A stretch of 64,000 nucleotides of DNA from Pseudonocardia sp. (GCF_025465255.1 NZ_JAODNI010000206.1:1-64000); one strand, 5' to 3'; positions 17,093 through 25,600 are shown, numbered from the stretch's first letter. The notes: generated from the sequence alone by a model not told the origin. Numbers and translations are program-made.

Positions 17093-17736
17093 GCCGCCAT
17101 CTTCAGGCCCAGAGCGGCGCGGGCGGTGAGGAACGCCAGGTCGGGGTCGAGCAGGTCCAGCTGGATCGCCCGCAGGCCCGCGCGGCTCGCCCCGGCGGCG
17201 TTCCAGGGCATGTCGTCGACGAAGACGATGTCCTGCGGGGGCACGCCGAGCTTCGCGATCGCGAGGGCGTAGGCGCGGGGATCGGGCTTGAGGATTCCGG
17301 TGACCGAGGCGTCGACCAGGACGTCGACCTGCTCGAACACCGAATGCGAGGCCATGGCGGCACCGTGGAAGGCCTTCAGGTCGTTGGTCAGGACCCCGAC
17401 CGGCACTCCGTCGGCCCGGGCGTCGGCGATCAGGGCGGCGGCTCCGGGCCGGATCAGCTCCTCGCCGGAGAGGTCGTAGAGGGCGTGCATGAACTCGTGC
17501 ATCGACCAGTCCCGGCCGAGCGCCCCGCCGATCTCCGCGCAGCGCCGCGCCCAGTACTCGCGCTCGGTGATCTCCTCGCGCAGCATCGCCGCCCAGTCCG
17601 GGTCGGGCTCCGGGCCGAGGGGCCCGCGGCGGGCGGTGACCGCGCGGGCGGCGGGCTCGCGGACGCCGAGCACCCCGAGCATCTCGGAGCCGGACCGGAA
17701 GATCACCCCGCCGACGTCGAGCAGCAACGCGTTCAT
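17089..17736 (-). CDS. HAD-superfamily hydrolase (subfamily IA)
   Basis: This 215-residue hydrolase shows the four HAD motifs: LLLDVGGVIF (nucleophile Asp, with Gly in place of the second Asp), GVLTNDLKAF, GILKPDPRAY and IVFVDDMPWNAAGA. A helical cap lies between residues 20 and 95. Such enzymes are phosphatases or, less often, haloacid dehalogenases; the GILKPDP and DD motifs fit either. It lies between the mini Cys4 gene (stop and start share one base) and the SDR remnant, so it is in the first Rieske oxygenase operon. The substrate is unknown. Confidence 0.85.
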   Translation of the reverse strand: MNALLLDVGGVIFRSGSEMLGVLGVREPAARAVTARRGPLGPEPDPDWAAMLREEITEREYWARRCAEIGGALGRDWSMHEFMHALYDLSGEELIRPGAAALIADARADGVPVGVLTNDLKAFHGAAMASHSVFEQVDVLVDASVTGILKPDPRAYALAIAKLGVPPQDIVFVDDMPWNAAGASRAGLRAIQLDLLDPDLAFLTARAALGLKMAA

Positions 17737-17903
17737 CAGTGCTCCGGTTCGTGAGAGACGATCATCGCCGGCAGGACGACGGTGGACAGCAGGTCACAGG
17801 CCGCGCACCAGCACAGGAAGTTCCGGTCGGCACCCGACCAGAACTCCTGCACGAAACTGGCCTCGGTCTCCAGCGAGGCCCCGCAGCCGGGACAGAAGTT
17901 CAT
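17736..17903 (-). CDS. Mini Cys4 (zinc-ribbon-like) protein coupled to Rieske oxygenase 1
   Basis: This protein of only 55 residues is translationally coupled to the Rieske oxygenase upstream (ATGA overlap, 17900-17903). It carries CPGC (Cys4, Cys7) and CWCAAC (Cys31, Cys33, Cys36), spaced like a zinc ribbon, and ends in VSHEPEH. A clear paralogue follows the second Rieske oxygenase at 25361. Both share FCPxC, EFW, the CWCxxC knuckle and the C-terminal HEP(E/D)H. I know of no characterised family. It could be a metal-binding accessory, an assembly factor or a small subunit of the oxygenase (inference). Confidence 0.8.
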   Translation of the reverse strand: MNFCPGCGASLETEASFVQEFWSGADRNFLCWCAACDLLSTVVLPAMIVSHEPEH

Positions 17904-19141
17904 GACACCCAGGCGGGCACGGGGTCCCCGAAGAGCTCGAAGATCTCGTCCTTGATGGGGGAGTAGCGGATCGAGCTCTCGCGGGTCCAGAGCTGCCGGA
18001 ACTCCACCGCGGAGCCGAACTTGTCCTTCTCCATCGGCAGGTCGATCACGTCGTGCGGCTCGCGGTAGGTGCACAGCGGGTCGAGCCCGGACGCGACCCG
18101 GTCCATCTGCTCCGCGTAGAGCTTGCGCAGCAGGATGACGCCCAGGTCGGACTTCCCGAGGTGCTCCTGGGTCCGGTCGGACACCCGGCCCTGGGTGATC
18201 CACGCGACGATGTCCTGCCCGTCGACGTAGTCCCGCAGGTACTCGCCCTTCTCGTCGCGCAGCGGCACCTCGTAGACCGGCACGGACTCCTGCGGCGGCG
18301 CCCCGCCCTCGGGCCGGTAGGTCTGGTACCAGACGTGCCAGGTGTTCTCGTCGTCGATCGGGACGCGGATCTGGAAGGTGGCCAGCCCGGCCGCCCCCAC
18401 CCGGAGCATGTGCGGGAAGACGAGCGGGTGCCCTACCTTCCAGTCCTCGTCCTCCTCGGTGTGCCCCTCGAGCACCCGGCGCTTGAGGATGCCGTGCTCG
18501 AAGACCTCGAACGCCACCTTGACGTGCTTCTTCGTGACGACGGGCAGGGGCCCGCCGCGGCCGTCGAGCTCCCGGAGGAACGATCCGTACCGGCCGTGCA
18601 GCCACTCGACGTGGTACGGGTCGACCGAGTTCTCCATGATCTGCACGAAGTTGCAGGGCAGCTCGGCGTGCCCGATGTCCCGCCAGGCGTCCTCCCACAC
18701 GAAGAGGTCGTAGCGGGGGAGCTCCGGCGCGGGCGCGGGTCCGAGGTAGGCGAAGACCAGCCCGCCCAGCTCCTGCACCGGGTACGCGGTGGCCCGGATC
18801 CGGTCCTTGAAGGTCGACTCCGCGGGTTCGCCGGGCTGCTCGAGACACTGTCCCGACTCGTCGAAGCGCCAGCCGTGGTACCCGCAGCGCAGCCCTTCCT
18901 GTTCCGTGCAGCCGAGCCACAGCGCGGCCCGGCGGTGCGGGCACTGCTCGGCCAGCAGCCCGACGGTCCCGTTCCCGTCCCGGTAGAGGACGAGGTCCTC
19001 GCCGAGCAGCCGGCGCTTCACCGGGACGCGCGTGGCCATGTCGTGGGTGGCGACCGGCCACCAGTAACGGCGCAACAACTCACCCATGGGCGTGCCCGGT
19101 CCGACCTGGGTGAGCCGTCGGTTCTTCTCCGCGCTGAGCAT
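17900..19141 (-). CDS. Rieske non-haem iron oxygenase 1, alpha subunit
   Basis: This 413-residue oxygenase of the aromatic-ring-hydroxylating/O-demethylating family activates O2 at a mononuclear iron fed by a Rieske [2Fe-2S] cluster. Cluster ligands are Cys67 and His69 in EQCPHRRAA and Cys86 and His89 in LRCGYHGWRF. The catalytic iron region is IMENSVDPYHVEWLHGRY (Asp plus two His). It is a single-subunit type without an adjacent beta subunit. The ATG at 19141 aligns with the start of its paralogue at 24090 (MLSAEKN, MLTAEQN). The genes for the mini Cys4 protein, the HAD hydrolase and the SDR remnant follow in the same operon. The substrate is unknown. Confidence 0.88.
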   Translation of the reverse strand: MLSAEKNRRLTQVGPGTPMGELLRRYWWPVATHDMATRVPVKRRLLGEDLVLYRDGNGTVGLLAEQCPHRRAALWLGCTEQEGLRCGYHGWRFDESGQCLEQPGEPAESTFKDRIRATAYPVQELGGLVFAYLGPAPAPELPRYDLFVWEDAWRDIGHAELPCNFVQIMENSVDPYHVEWLHGRYGSFLRELDGRGGPLPVVTKKHVKVAFEVFEHGILKRRVLEGHTEEDEDWKVGHPLVFPHMLRVGAAGLATFQIRVPIDDENTWHVWYQTYRPEGGAPPQESVPVYEVPLRDEKGEYLRDYVDGQDIVAWITQGRVSDRTQEHLGKSDLGVILLRKLYAEQMDRVASGLDPLCTYREPHDVIDLPMEKDKFGSAVEFRQLWTRESSIRYSPIKDEIFELFGDPVPAWVS

Positions 19142-19183
19142 GACGCCGAAACTAGATCCGCTGGTCAGCGGCCCGACAGGGCG

Positions 19184-19217
19184 CCGTTCGGCCTGAGCGA
19201 ACGGACCTGACCGTTCG
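19184..19217. promoter_or_regulatory. Three alternating CCGTTCG/CGAACGG half-sites between divergent operons
   Basis: CCGTTCG (19184-19190), CGAACGG (19198-19204) and CCGTTCG (19211-19217) alternate in orientation with 13-14 base spacing, so the last two form a perfect 7-6-7 palindrome. They lie between the start of Rieske oxygenase 1 and the PEP-enzyme operon and could control both. The likely binder is one of the island's IclR regulators (inference). Confidence 0.6.
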
Positions 19218-19298
19218 GCAGGGCGGAACGAGGTGGTTGTGAGGGGGTTGTGGCGCCTGTCACGGTCCTCCGCAACCGCGAGCCTCCAGGAGATCGTC

Positions 19299-21077
19299 AT
19301 GGCCAACGTCGTCCCAGTCGAGCCCTACACGGGTGAGTGGTACCCGGGCTTCAAGCCCGAGCACATCGCCTCGCCCTACATCATCGACGGCACCGGGCCG
19401 TTCACAAGTGCGGACGAGGACAAGTTCTGGTACCTCGACTTCCACTGGTCGCGCGGGATGACCCCGCTCGCCGCCTTCGCCTGGGGCCACGACGGCTACT
19501 GCTGGGGCACTCAGCACGCCGCCGAGGCGCTGCCGCTGCCGCCCGGGCGCGGCATCACGTCCCGCTTCGCGGGCACCCACCTCTACGGCTCCGCGATCCC
19601 CGAGTCCGACCCCCGCGAGATCGGGGCCCGGGCCAACCGGCTCGGCACGAACCTCCCCCGGTTCCTGCAGAACTACAAGCAGACGTGGGCGGCGGGCCGC
19701 GACGAGCTGGAGGCCACCTGGCAGTACTTCCAGGGCATCGACCTCACCACCGCACCCACCGGTGACTTCCCGACCTTGCTCACCCAGGCCCGGCGCTACC
19801 ACCAGCGCTCGATGGAGATCCACTTCGGGGTGATGTACCCGCTGCTGGTGAACTTCCTGGGCTTCTACGGGGCGTGTGCCGAGATGGGCATCAACACCGC
19901 CGACATCGGCAGGTTCCTCCAGGGCGAGGACACCAAGATCATGGAGACCGACCGGGAGCTCTACAAGCTCGCGGTCAAGGCCCGGCAGGCCGGCCTCGGC
20001 CAGGTGTTCGCGGACAACACCGGCGGGGGCCTGCGGGCCGCGCTCTCGGCCCACGGCGGTGCCGCGTCGGTGTGGCTCACCGACTTCGACGACTTCCTGC
20101 AGGTCTACGGCCACCGCCAGGAGGCGACCTGCGACGTCGGCGTGCCCAGCTGGATCGAGGACAACACGATCCCGCTCGACCTGGTCAAGACCTTCGTCCT
20201 GAAGGAGGAGGACCACGACTTCGAGGCGGCCGCCCGCAACGCGATGGCCGAGCGGGAGGCCGCGATCGACACGGCGCGCTCGGGGCTGACCAAGGAGGAG
20301 CAGGCGGTCTTCGACGCCGGCCTGCAGTCCAACCTCGACGCCAACTTCCCGTGGTGGCAGGACGACCACAACTTCTACATCGACCTCAAGGTCATGATCC
20401 CGCTCCGGCGGATCTCCCAGGAGCTGGCGAACCGGCTCGGCGCCGACCACAAGGACGACCTGCTCTACCTGTTCTGGCCCGAGCTGCAGGACGTCGCGAA
20501 CGGCAAGCCCTACCAGGGCGAGCTCAAGAGCCTGGTCGCCGACCGCCGCCAGTACTTCGACCACTGGGGCGCGCTGCGCTCGTCGATGCCCAAGGTGCTC
20601 GGCACGGTCCCGGACACCGTCGAGGACCCGGTGCTCATCGAGATCTTCGGCCTCAACCCCGCGGCGATCCGCGCGGTGCAGAACCCGAACGCGGCCGAGG
20701 AGACCACGCTGGCCGGGGTCGCGGCGGCCAAGGGCATGGCGACCGGCATCGCCCGCGTCCTGCAGTCCAGCGACGACATGCACCGCCTCGAGCCGGGCTC
20801 GATCCTGGTGTGCGAGTCGACGTCGCCGAGCTGGACCCCGGCGTTCGGCAAGATCGCCGGCGCGGTCTGTGACGGCGGCGGGATGCTCTCGCACGCGGCG
20901 ATCGTCGGCCGGGAGTACGGCGTCCCGACGGTGACCGCGGTCGGCGTCGGGACCGTCGCCATCAAGGACGGCGACACGGTCGAGGTCGACGGCACGAACG
21001 GTAAGGTCACGATCCTCAAGCGGGCCGCCGAGCTCGCGGAGGCGCCTACCGGAGACACGGCGGAGGTCGCCGGATGA
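19299..21077 (+). CDS. PEP-synthase-like phosphotransferase, large subunit with phosphohistidine domain
   Basis: This 592-residue protein ends in a PEP-utiliser mobile domain: PGSILVCESTSPSWTPAFGK, then GGGMLSHAAIVGREYGVPTV with the phospho-acceptor His532. The first 480 residues have no motif I can name, but contain FWYLDFHWSRGMTPL and many aromatic residues. The next gene, overlapping by ATGA, supplies the ATP-binding half. Split enzymes of this layout phosphorylate phenols: anaerobic phenylphosphate synthase and the aerobic 4-hydroxyphenyl-ketone phosphotransferases. The start has AGGAG six bases upstream. The substrate here is unknown; a hydroxylated aromatic is my inference. Confidence 0.8.
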   Translation: MANVVPVEPYTGEWYPGFKPEHIASPYIIDGTGPFTSADEDKFWYLDFHWSRGMTPLAAFAWGHDGYCWGTQHAAEALPLPPGRGITSRFAGTHLYGSAIPESDPREIGARANRLGTNLPRFLQNYKQTWAAGRDELEATWQYFQGIDLTTAPTGDFPTLLTQARRYHQRSMEIHFGVMYPLLVNFLGFYGACAEMGINTADIGRFLQGEDTKIMETDRELYKLAVKARQAGLGQVFADNTGGGLRAALSAHGGAASVWLTDFDDFLQVYGHRQEATCDVGVPSWIEDNTIPLDLVKTFVLKEEDHDFEAAARNAMAEREAAIDTARSGLTKEEQAVFDAGLQSNLDANFPWWQDDHNFYIDLKVMIPLRRISQELANRLGADHKDDLLYLFWPELQDVANGKPYQGELKSLVADRRQYFDHWGALRSSMPKVLGTVPDTVEDPVLIEIFGLNPAAIRAVQNPNAAEETTLAGVAAAKGMATGIARVLQSSDDMHRLEPGSILVCESTSPSWTPAFGKIAGAVCDGGGMLSHAAIVGREYGVPTVTAVGVGTVAIKDGDTVEVDGTNGKVTILKRAAELAEAPTGDTAEVAG

Positions 21078-22207
21078 CGGGGGTTCTGGTGGAGCCGGAG
21101 ACCGAAGGGGCCGCGCACAGCACGGACTCGATCGTCTGGATCGACGAGGTCGACACGGACAGCGCGGTCGCCGCGGCCGGGTCCAAGATCGGCCGGCTGA
21201 CCGAGCTGCACCGCGCCGGGGTGAGCGTGCCCCAGGGGTTCGCGGTGAGCGTCGGCGCCTACCTGCGGCACTGCGCGGCGTCCGGGCTGGACGCCCGGGT
21301 GCAGGCGGTGATCGACGGTCTGGGCGGCGGCTCGTCGGGACCGGGGCCGTCGGACGCGGAGGTGGAGGCCGCGTCCCGGGAGATCCGTGCGATGTTCGAG
21401 GACACCCCGGTGTCCGATGAGCTGAGGGCCGAGATCACCGAGGCCTACGAGGAGCTCTGCCTGCGCTGCGTCGACGTCAACGTGCCCACCGCGGTGCGCT
21501 CGTCGGCCACCGGGGAGGACGCCGCGGACGCGAGCTTCGCCGGCATCTTCGACACCTACCTCGGGGTCTCCGGGCCGGAGCGGGTGCTCGACGCCGTCCG
21601 CGCCTGCTGGGGTTCGCTGTTCACCGGGCGGGCGCTGGCGTACCGGCTCCGCAAGCGGATCAGCCACCACGACATGCCGATCGCGGTCGGCGTGATCGAG
21701 CTGATCCACGCCCGGGCGTCGGGCGTCGCGTTCTCGGTGCACCCGGTCACCGGCAAGACGGACCGGATCGTGATCGAGACGTCGTGGGGCTGGGGCGAGG
21801 CGATCGTGCAGGGCGTCGTTGACCCGGACCACGTGGAGGTGGGCAAGGCCGACGGCCGCATCCTCAAGTACACCGTCGCGCACAAGGCGATCGTGTCCGC
21901 GTTCGACTTCGCCGAGGGCCGGGTGACCGAGATCGACATGCCCGCCAAGCTCGCGGACCGTCAGGTCCTCGACGAGGAGCAGATCGGCGCGGTCGCCGAC
22001 GCCGTCAAGTGCATCGAGGACCACTACGGCTACCCGGTGGACATCGAGTGGGTGATCGACCGGCACCGCCGCGCCGGCGATCCGGTCTGCATCGTCCAGT
22101 CCCGCCCGGTGACCGTGACCTCCAAGGAGGAGACACCCGCGGCCTACGACCCGGTCGCCCTCGCGACCAAGTTCGTTTTCAGCGGGAAGCCCATCCCCGG
22201 CCGATGA
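21074..22207 (+). CDS. PEP/pyruvate-binding (PPDK N-terminal type) ATP-grasp subunit
   Basis: This 377-residue protein corresponds to the ATP-binding domain of PEP synthase and pyruvate phosphate dikinase. It has the swivelling region VAAAGSKIGRLTELHRAGVS, the phosphate-binding VPTAVRSSATGEDAADASFA, then GVAFSVHPVTGKTDRIVIET and DIEWVIDRHRRAGDPVCIVQ. It lacks its own phosphohistidine domain, which the preceding gene provides. The pair is therefore one enzyme split over two coupled genes. ATP would be cleaved to AMP and phosphate, and the phosphoryl group passed via His532 of the large subunit (family knowledge). Confidence 0.85.
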   Translation: MTGVLVEPETEGAAHSTDSIVWIDEVDTDSAVAAAGSKIGRLTELHRAGVSVPQGFAVSVGAYLRHCAASGLDARVQAVIDGLGGGSSGPGPSDAEVEAASREIRAMFEDTPVSDELRAEITEAYEELCLRCVDVNVPTAVRSSATGEDAADASFAGIFDTYLGVSGPERVLDAVRACWGSLFTGRALAYRLRKRISHHDMPIAVGVIELIHARASGVAFSVHPVTGKTDRIVIETSWGWGEAIVQGVVDPDHVEVGKADGRILKYTVAHKAIVSAFDFAEGRVTEIDMPAKLADRQVLDEEQIGAVADAVKCIEDHYGYPVDIEWVIDRHRRAGDPVCIVQSRPVTVTSKEETPAAYDPVALATKFVFSGKPIPGR

Positions 22208-22259
22208 CCCCTGTGAGTGGCGATGATCGCTCTCACCCTCATCGCCACTCACAAGGGGT
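22207..22259 (+). terminator. Long perfect hairpin after the PEP-enzyme operon
   Basis: Arms GTGAGTGGCGATGA (22213-22226) and TCATCGCCACTCAC (22239-22252) are perfectly complementary over 14 bases. They are extended by ACCCCT/AGGGGT outer arms with one bulge. It begins at the last base of the upstream stop codon and ends 14 bases before the next start. Confidence 0.85.
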
Positions 22260-22273
22260 GGTAGACAGCGGGC

Positions 22274-23203
22274 ATGCGCGCGATCGTCTGTGAGTCCACC
22301 GGTGGGCCCGAGGTCCTTCAGCTCGTCGACGTCCCGGTGCCCGAGCCGGAGCCCGGCGAGATCCGGGTGCGGGTCGAGGCCGCCGGCGTCAACCCGATCG
22401 ACTGGAAGACCCGCGGTGGCGGGGGGCCGGCGAAGTCCTTCGGCGGCAAGCCCTTCACCGTCGGCTGGGACGCGGCGGGCGTGGTCGACGTGGCCGCCGG
22501 CGCGTTCGCGGAGGGCGACGCGGTCCTCGGCATGGCCAGGTTCCCGAGCCCGGACGGCGCCTACGCCGAGTACGTGACGGCCCCGGCCGGGCACTTCGTC
22601 GCGCGCCCGGAGGGCATGCCGGTTGTCGAGGCCGCGGCCCTGCCTCTCGCCGGGATGACGGCCTGGCAGAGCCTCGTCGACGTCGGGAAGCTGGAGGCCG
22701 GGCAGCGGGTGCTGATCCACGCCGCCGCGGGCGGGGTCGGGCACCTCGCCGTGCAGATCGCCAAGGCCCGCGGCGCCCACGTGATCGGGACGGCGTCGGA
22801 GGCCAAGCACGAGCTGCTCCGCGAGCTCGGCGCGGACGAGGTCGTGGACTACCGGAGCACGGCGTTCGAGAAGGTCGTCGAGCCCGTCGACCTCGTGTAC
22901 GACCTGGTCGGCGGCGAGACGGCGGTCCGGTCCTTCGATGTCCTGAAGCCGGGCGGCCTGCTCATCTGCCTCCCGACGGTCGCGGTCGCCGATGCACTGG
23001 AGGCGGCGAAGGAGCGCGGGGTGAACGCGTCCGGCGCCTACGTGCGGGCGGGCGGCAGCGGGCTCGCGGAACTGGTCGAGCTGTACACCGACGGGAAGCT
23101 GCGGATCCTCGTCGCGGAGACGTTCCCGCTGGCGCAGGCCGCGGACGCACACCGGCTGGGGGAGCAGGGCCGGACGACGGGGAAGATCGTCCTGACGATC
23201 TGA
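22274..23203 (+). CDS. Zinc-independent NADPH:quinone oxidoreductase (MDR family)
   Basis: This 309-residue medium-chain reductase has MRAIVCESTGGPEVLQLVDV at its N-terminus, a GroES-like domain with VNPIDWKTRGGG, and the nucleotide-binding motif VLIHAAAGGVGHLAVQIAKA. The structural-zinc cysteines are absent, as in the quinone-oxidoreductase branch. The C-terminus HRLGEQGRTTGKIVLTI is diagnostic of the family. It would reduce quinones or enones with NADPH. It stands downstream of a strong hairpin, so it may have its own promoter; it converges on an IclR gene. Confidence 0.9.
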   Translation: MRAIVCESTGGPEVLQLVDVPVPEPEPGEIRVRVEAAGVNPIDWKTRGGGGPAKSFGGKPFTVGWDAAGVVDVAAGAFAEGDAVLGMARFPSPDGAYAEYVTAPAGHFVARPEGMPVVEAAALPLAGMTAWQSLVDVGKLEAGQRVLIHAAAGGVGHLAVQIAKARGAHVIGTASEAKHELLRELGADEVVDYRSTAFEKVVEPVDLVYDLVGGETAVRSFDVLKPGGLLICLPTVAVADALEAAKERGVNASGAYVRAGGSGLAELVELYTDGKLRILVAETFPLAQAADAHRLGEQGRTTGKIVLTI

Positions 23204-23212
23204 TCGCCGCAG

Positions 23213-24007
23213 TCACGCGGGCCGGACGCCGATCCGCCGGGACACGACCCCCGCCGCGTCGATCACGCCGGATCGGATGCGGCGCAACGCGTCCGGCGCG
23301 GCCCGGTCCGTCGGGGCGGCGACGCTCAGCGCCGCGATCACGGTCCCGTCAGCGTCGTGCACCGGCGCCCCGACGGACACGACGCCCACCCGGCTCTCCT
23401 CGTTGTTCTCCGCCCAGCCCCGCTCGGCGATCTCGCGGAGCCGGGTCCGCAGCACCCGCGCGTCGACGATCGTGCGCGGGGTGATCCGGCTCGGCCGCCA
23501 GCCGGCGAGCCGGGCGTCGAGCTCGTCGGCGGGGAGGGCGGCGAGCAGGACCTTGCCGGTGCTCGTCGTCGTCGCCGGGAGGCGGGTGCCCACGCGGGAG
23601 AAGATGCGGACCGTGTGCGGGCTCTCGAGCCGGTCGATGTAGACGGACTCCAGGCCGTCGAGGACCGCCAGCTGGACCGTCTCGCCCGTGGACGCCCGCA
23701 GCGTCGCCATGACCGGCATCGCCGCCTCGTGCAGGTCCAGGTTGGGCCCGACGGCGGCGCCGAGGTCGAAGACCGCCAGGCCGAGCCGGTACCTCCCGGG
23801 GGTGCGGCCGCGTTCGAGGAGCCGCTCGTCGGCGAGGGTCGCGAGCAGGCGGTGGACCGTGGACGTCGCGAGGTCGAGGCGGCGGGCCAGCTCCGAGACG
23901 CCCAGCTCGCGGTCCGTCCGGGAGAACTCCTTGAGCAGCCGGGCCGCGTTGCGGACCGACGCGAGCTCCCAGGACGGCTTTCCCTCCGTGCGTGGCTTTC
24001 CCTCCAT
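23213..24007 (-). CDS. IclR-family regulator A
   Basis: This 264-residue regulator has a winged helix (NAARLLKEFSRTDRELGVSE to STVHRLLATLADERLLERG) and a C-terminal effector domain with SVYIDRLESPHTVRIFSRVG, TTSTGKVLLAALP and AENNEESRVGVVSVGAPVHD. The N-terminus contains a duplicated EGKP (MEGKPRTEGKPSW), so a slightly shorter form is possible. It is divergent from Rieske oxygenase 2 and most likely controls it; GGAAAGCTTCC (24011-24021), a near-palindrome right at the start codon, may be its own site. The effector is presumably an aromatic acid (inference). Confidence 0.88.
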   Translation of the reverse strand: MEGKPRTEGKPSWELASVRNAARLLKEFSRTDRELGVSELARRLDLATSTVHRLLATLADERLLERGRTPGRYRLGLAVFDLGAAVGPNLDLHEAAMPVMATLRASTGETVQLAVLDGLESVYIDRLESPHTVRIFSRVGTRLPATTTSTGKVLLAALPADELDARLAGWRPSRITPRTIVDARVLRTRLREIAERGWAENNEESRVGVVSVGAPVHDADGTVIAALSVAAPTDRAAPDALRRIRSGVIDAAGVVSRRIGVRPA

Positions 24008-24089
24008 GCGGGAAAGCTTCCTTGTCGCGTGCGCCCGGCGCTACCTAGCGTTCCTCGCAGCGCACCCCCACCACTGCGAGGAGCGATAG

Positions 24090-25364
24090 ATGCTCACTGC
24101 CGAGCAGAACGACGAGCTGACCCAGGTCGACGCCGGGACGCGGATGGGCGAGGTCCTCCGCCGTTACTGGTACCCCGTCGCGTTCACCCGCGAGCTCGAG
24201 GAGTTCCCGGTGAAGCGGGTCGAGCTGCTCGGCGAGTTCTTCGCGCTGTGGAAGAGCCCGAGCGGCCGGTACGGGATCATGCCCGAGGCGTGCCCGCACC
24301 GGAAGGCGTCGATGGCCTACGGGGTGGTCGAGGCGGACGGGCTGCGCTGCCCGTACCACGGCTGGGTCTTCGACACGGACGGCGCGTGCACCGAGCAGCC
24401 CGCGGAGAAGGGCAACACGAACTTCCAGGACCGGGTGCGGGCGCAGGCGGGCAAGGTCGAGGAGCTGGGCGGCCTCGTCTGGGCGTACGTCGGTCCCATG
24501 CCGGCCCCGGAGCTGCCCCGCTTCGACACCTACGTCATGGAGGGCTACCGGGACATCGGCTGGACGGACCTGCCCTGCAACTACGTGCAGGTCATGGAGA
24601 ACGCGGTCGACCCGCACCACGTCGAGTTCCTGCACGGGCGGTACTTCGAGTTCGTCGGCCGGCACGAGGGCTTCACCGCGCCCGCGTCGTTCGGCAAGGA
24701 ACACGTGAAGATCGGCTTCACGGCGTTCGAGTGGGGCATCATCAAGCGGCGCGTGCTCAAAGGCGCCTCGGAGGAGAACGACGACTGGAAGGTCGGTCAT
24801 CCGCTCGTCTTCCCGTACAACATGCGGGTCGGCGGCGGCGGGATCCACCAGATGCAGATCCGCGTCCCGGTCAACCGCACCACCACGCGGTTCTACCTCT
24901 ACACCGTGCACGGTCCGGACGGTTACGAGCACGTCGAGCAGCCGCAGATCCCGGACTACGAGCTGCCGTTGATCGACGAGAACGGGCGGCACGTCACCAA
25001 CTACGTCGAGGGCCAGGACTTCATGGCCTGGGTGACGCAGGGCCCGATCACCGACCGGACCACGGAGCACCTGGGCCGCAGCGACATCGGGGTCGCGATG
25101 CTGCGCAAGATGTTCCGCGAGCAGATGGAGCTCGTCGAGCGCGGGGAGGACCCGCTCGGCACCATCCGGGAGAAGCACGAGCGCATCGACCTGCCGTGCG
25201 AGAAGGACAAGTTCCACGCCGGCGGCGCCCGGTTCGCCCTCGACTTCTGCGACATGGGCTCCACCCGCTTCTCGCCGATGCTGGACACGATCAAGAAGAT
25301 CCACATCTCGGCCGCGGACAAGGTCGCGAGCGAGAAGGCCGCCGCGCAGGAGGCGGCGGGATGA
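24090..25364 (+). CDS. Rieske non-haem iron oxygenase 2, alpha subunit
   Basis: This 424-residue paralogue of the oxygenase at 17900 shows the same layout. Rieske ligands are Cys68 and His70 (EACPHRKAS) and Cys87 and His90 (LRCPYHGWVF). The mononuclear iron region is VMENAVDPHHVEFLHGRYFE. The shared block EDDWKVGHPLVFP in enzyme 1 and ENDDWKVGHPLVFP here confirms recent common ancestry. A GAGGAG six bases upstream fixes the ATG. The gene for the second mini Cys4 protein overlaps its stop by ATGA. There is no beta subunit or reductase nearby; the Rieske ferredoxin at 28532 could donate electrons. Confidence 0.9.
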   Translation: MLTAEQNDELTQVDAGTRMGEVLRRYWYPVAFTRELEEFPVKRVELLGEFFALWKSPSGRYGIMPEACPHRKASMAYGVVEADGLRCPYHGWVFDTDGACTEQPAEKGNTNFQDRVRAQAGKVEELGGLVWAYVGPMPAPELPRFDTYVMEGYRDIGWTDLPCNYVQVMENAVDPHHVEFLHGRYFEFVGRHEGFTAPASFGKEHVKIGFTAFEWGIIKRRVLKGASEENDDWKVGHPLVFPYNMRVGGGGIHQMQIRVPVNRTTTRFYLYTVHGPDGYEHVEQPQIPDYELPLIDENGRHVTNYVEGQDFMAWVTQGPITDRTTEHLGRSDIGVAMLRKMFREQMELVERGEDPLGTIREKHERIDLPCEKDKFHAGGARFALDFCDMGSTRFSPMLDTIKKIHISAADKVASEKAAAQEAAG

Positions 25365-25600
25365 CCGTGTCCGAGCTCCCCGGCGGGGCGCGCCCGGACC
25401 GGCGCTTCACCGGGGACGCGGACGCCCACCGGCGCGACGCCCCCCGGTTCTGCCCGCGGTGCGCCGCCCGGTTCCCGATGGCGACGGAGTTCTGGGAGGC
25501 CGACGAGCGCCGGTTCTACTGCTGGTGCGGCGGCTGCGGCTGGAGCGGGGAGATCACGACGTCCGACGGCGGGGTGATCGGGCACGAGCCGGACCACTGA
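25361..25600 (+). CDS. Mini Cys4 (zinc-ribbon-like) protein coupled to Rieske oxygenase 2
   Basis: This 79-residue protein is coupled to the oxygenase by ATGA overlap. A charged N-terminal tail of about 28 residues precedes FCPRCAARF (Cys31, Cys34), TEFWEADERRFYCWCGGCGW (Cys54, Cys56, Cys59) and the terminal GHEPDH. It is a paralogue of the 55-residue protein at 17736. Two independent oxygenase-plus-Cys4 pairs in one island argue for a functional unit. The family is unknown to me; metal binding and a direct role with the oxygenase are inferences. Confidence 0.82.
   Translation: MTVSELPGGARPDRRFTGDADAHRRDAPRFCPRCAARFPMATEFWEADERRFYCWCGGCGWSGEITTSDGGVIGHEPDH

Noticed and set aside
20510-23152. 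880-codon minus-strand frame across the PEP-enzyme genes and quinone oxidoreductase
   Set aside because: Composition is typical of antisense GC-rich DNA; no motif and no ribosome-binding site.
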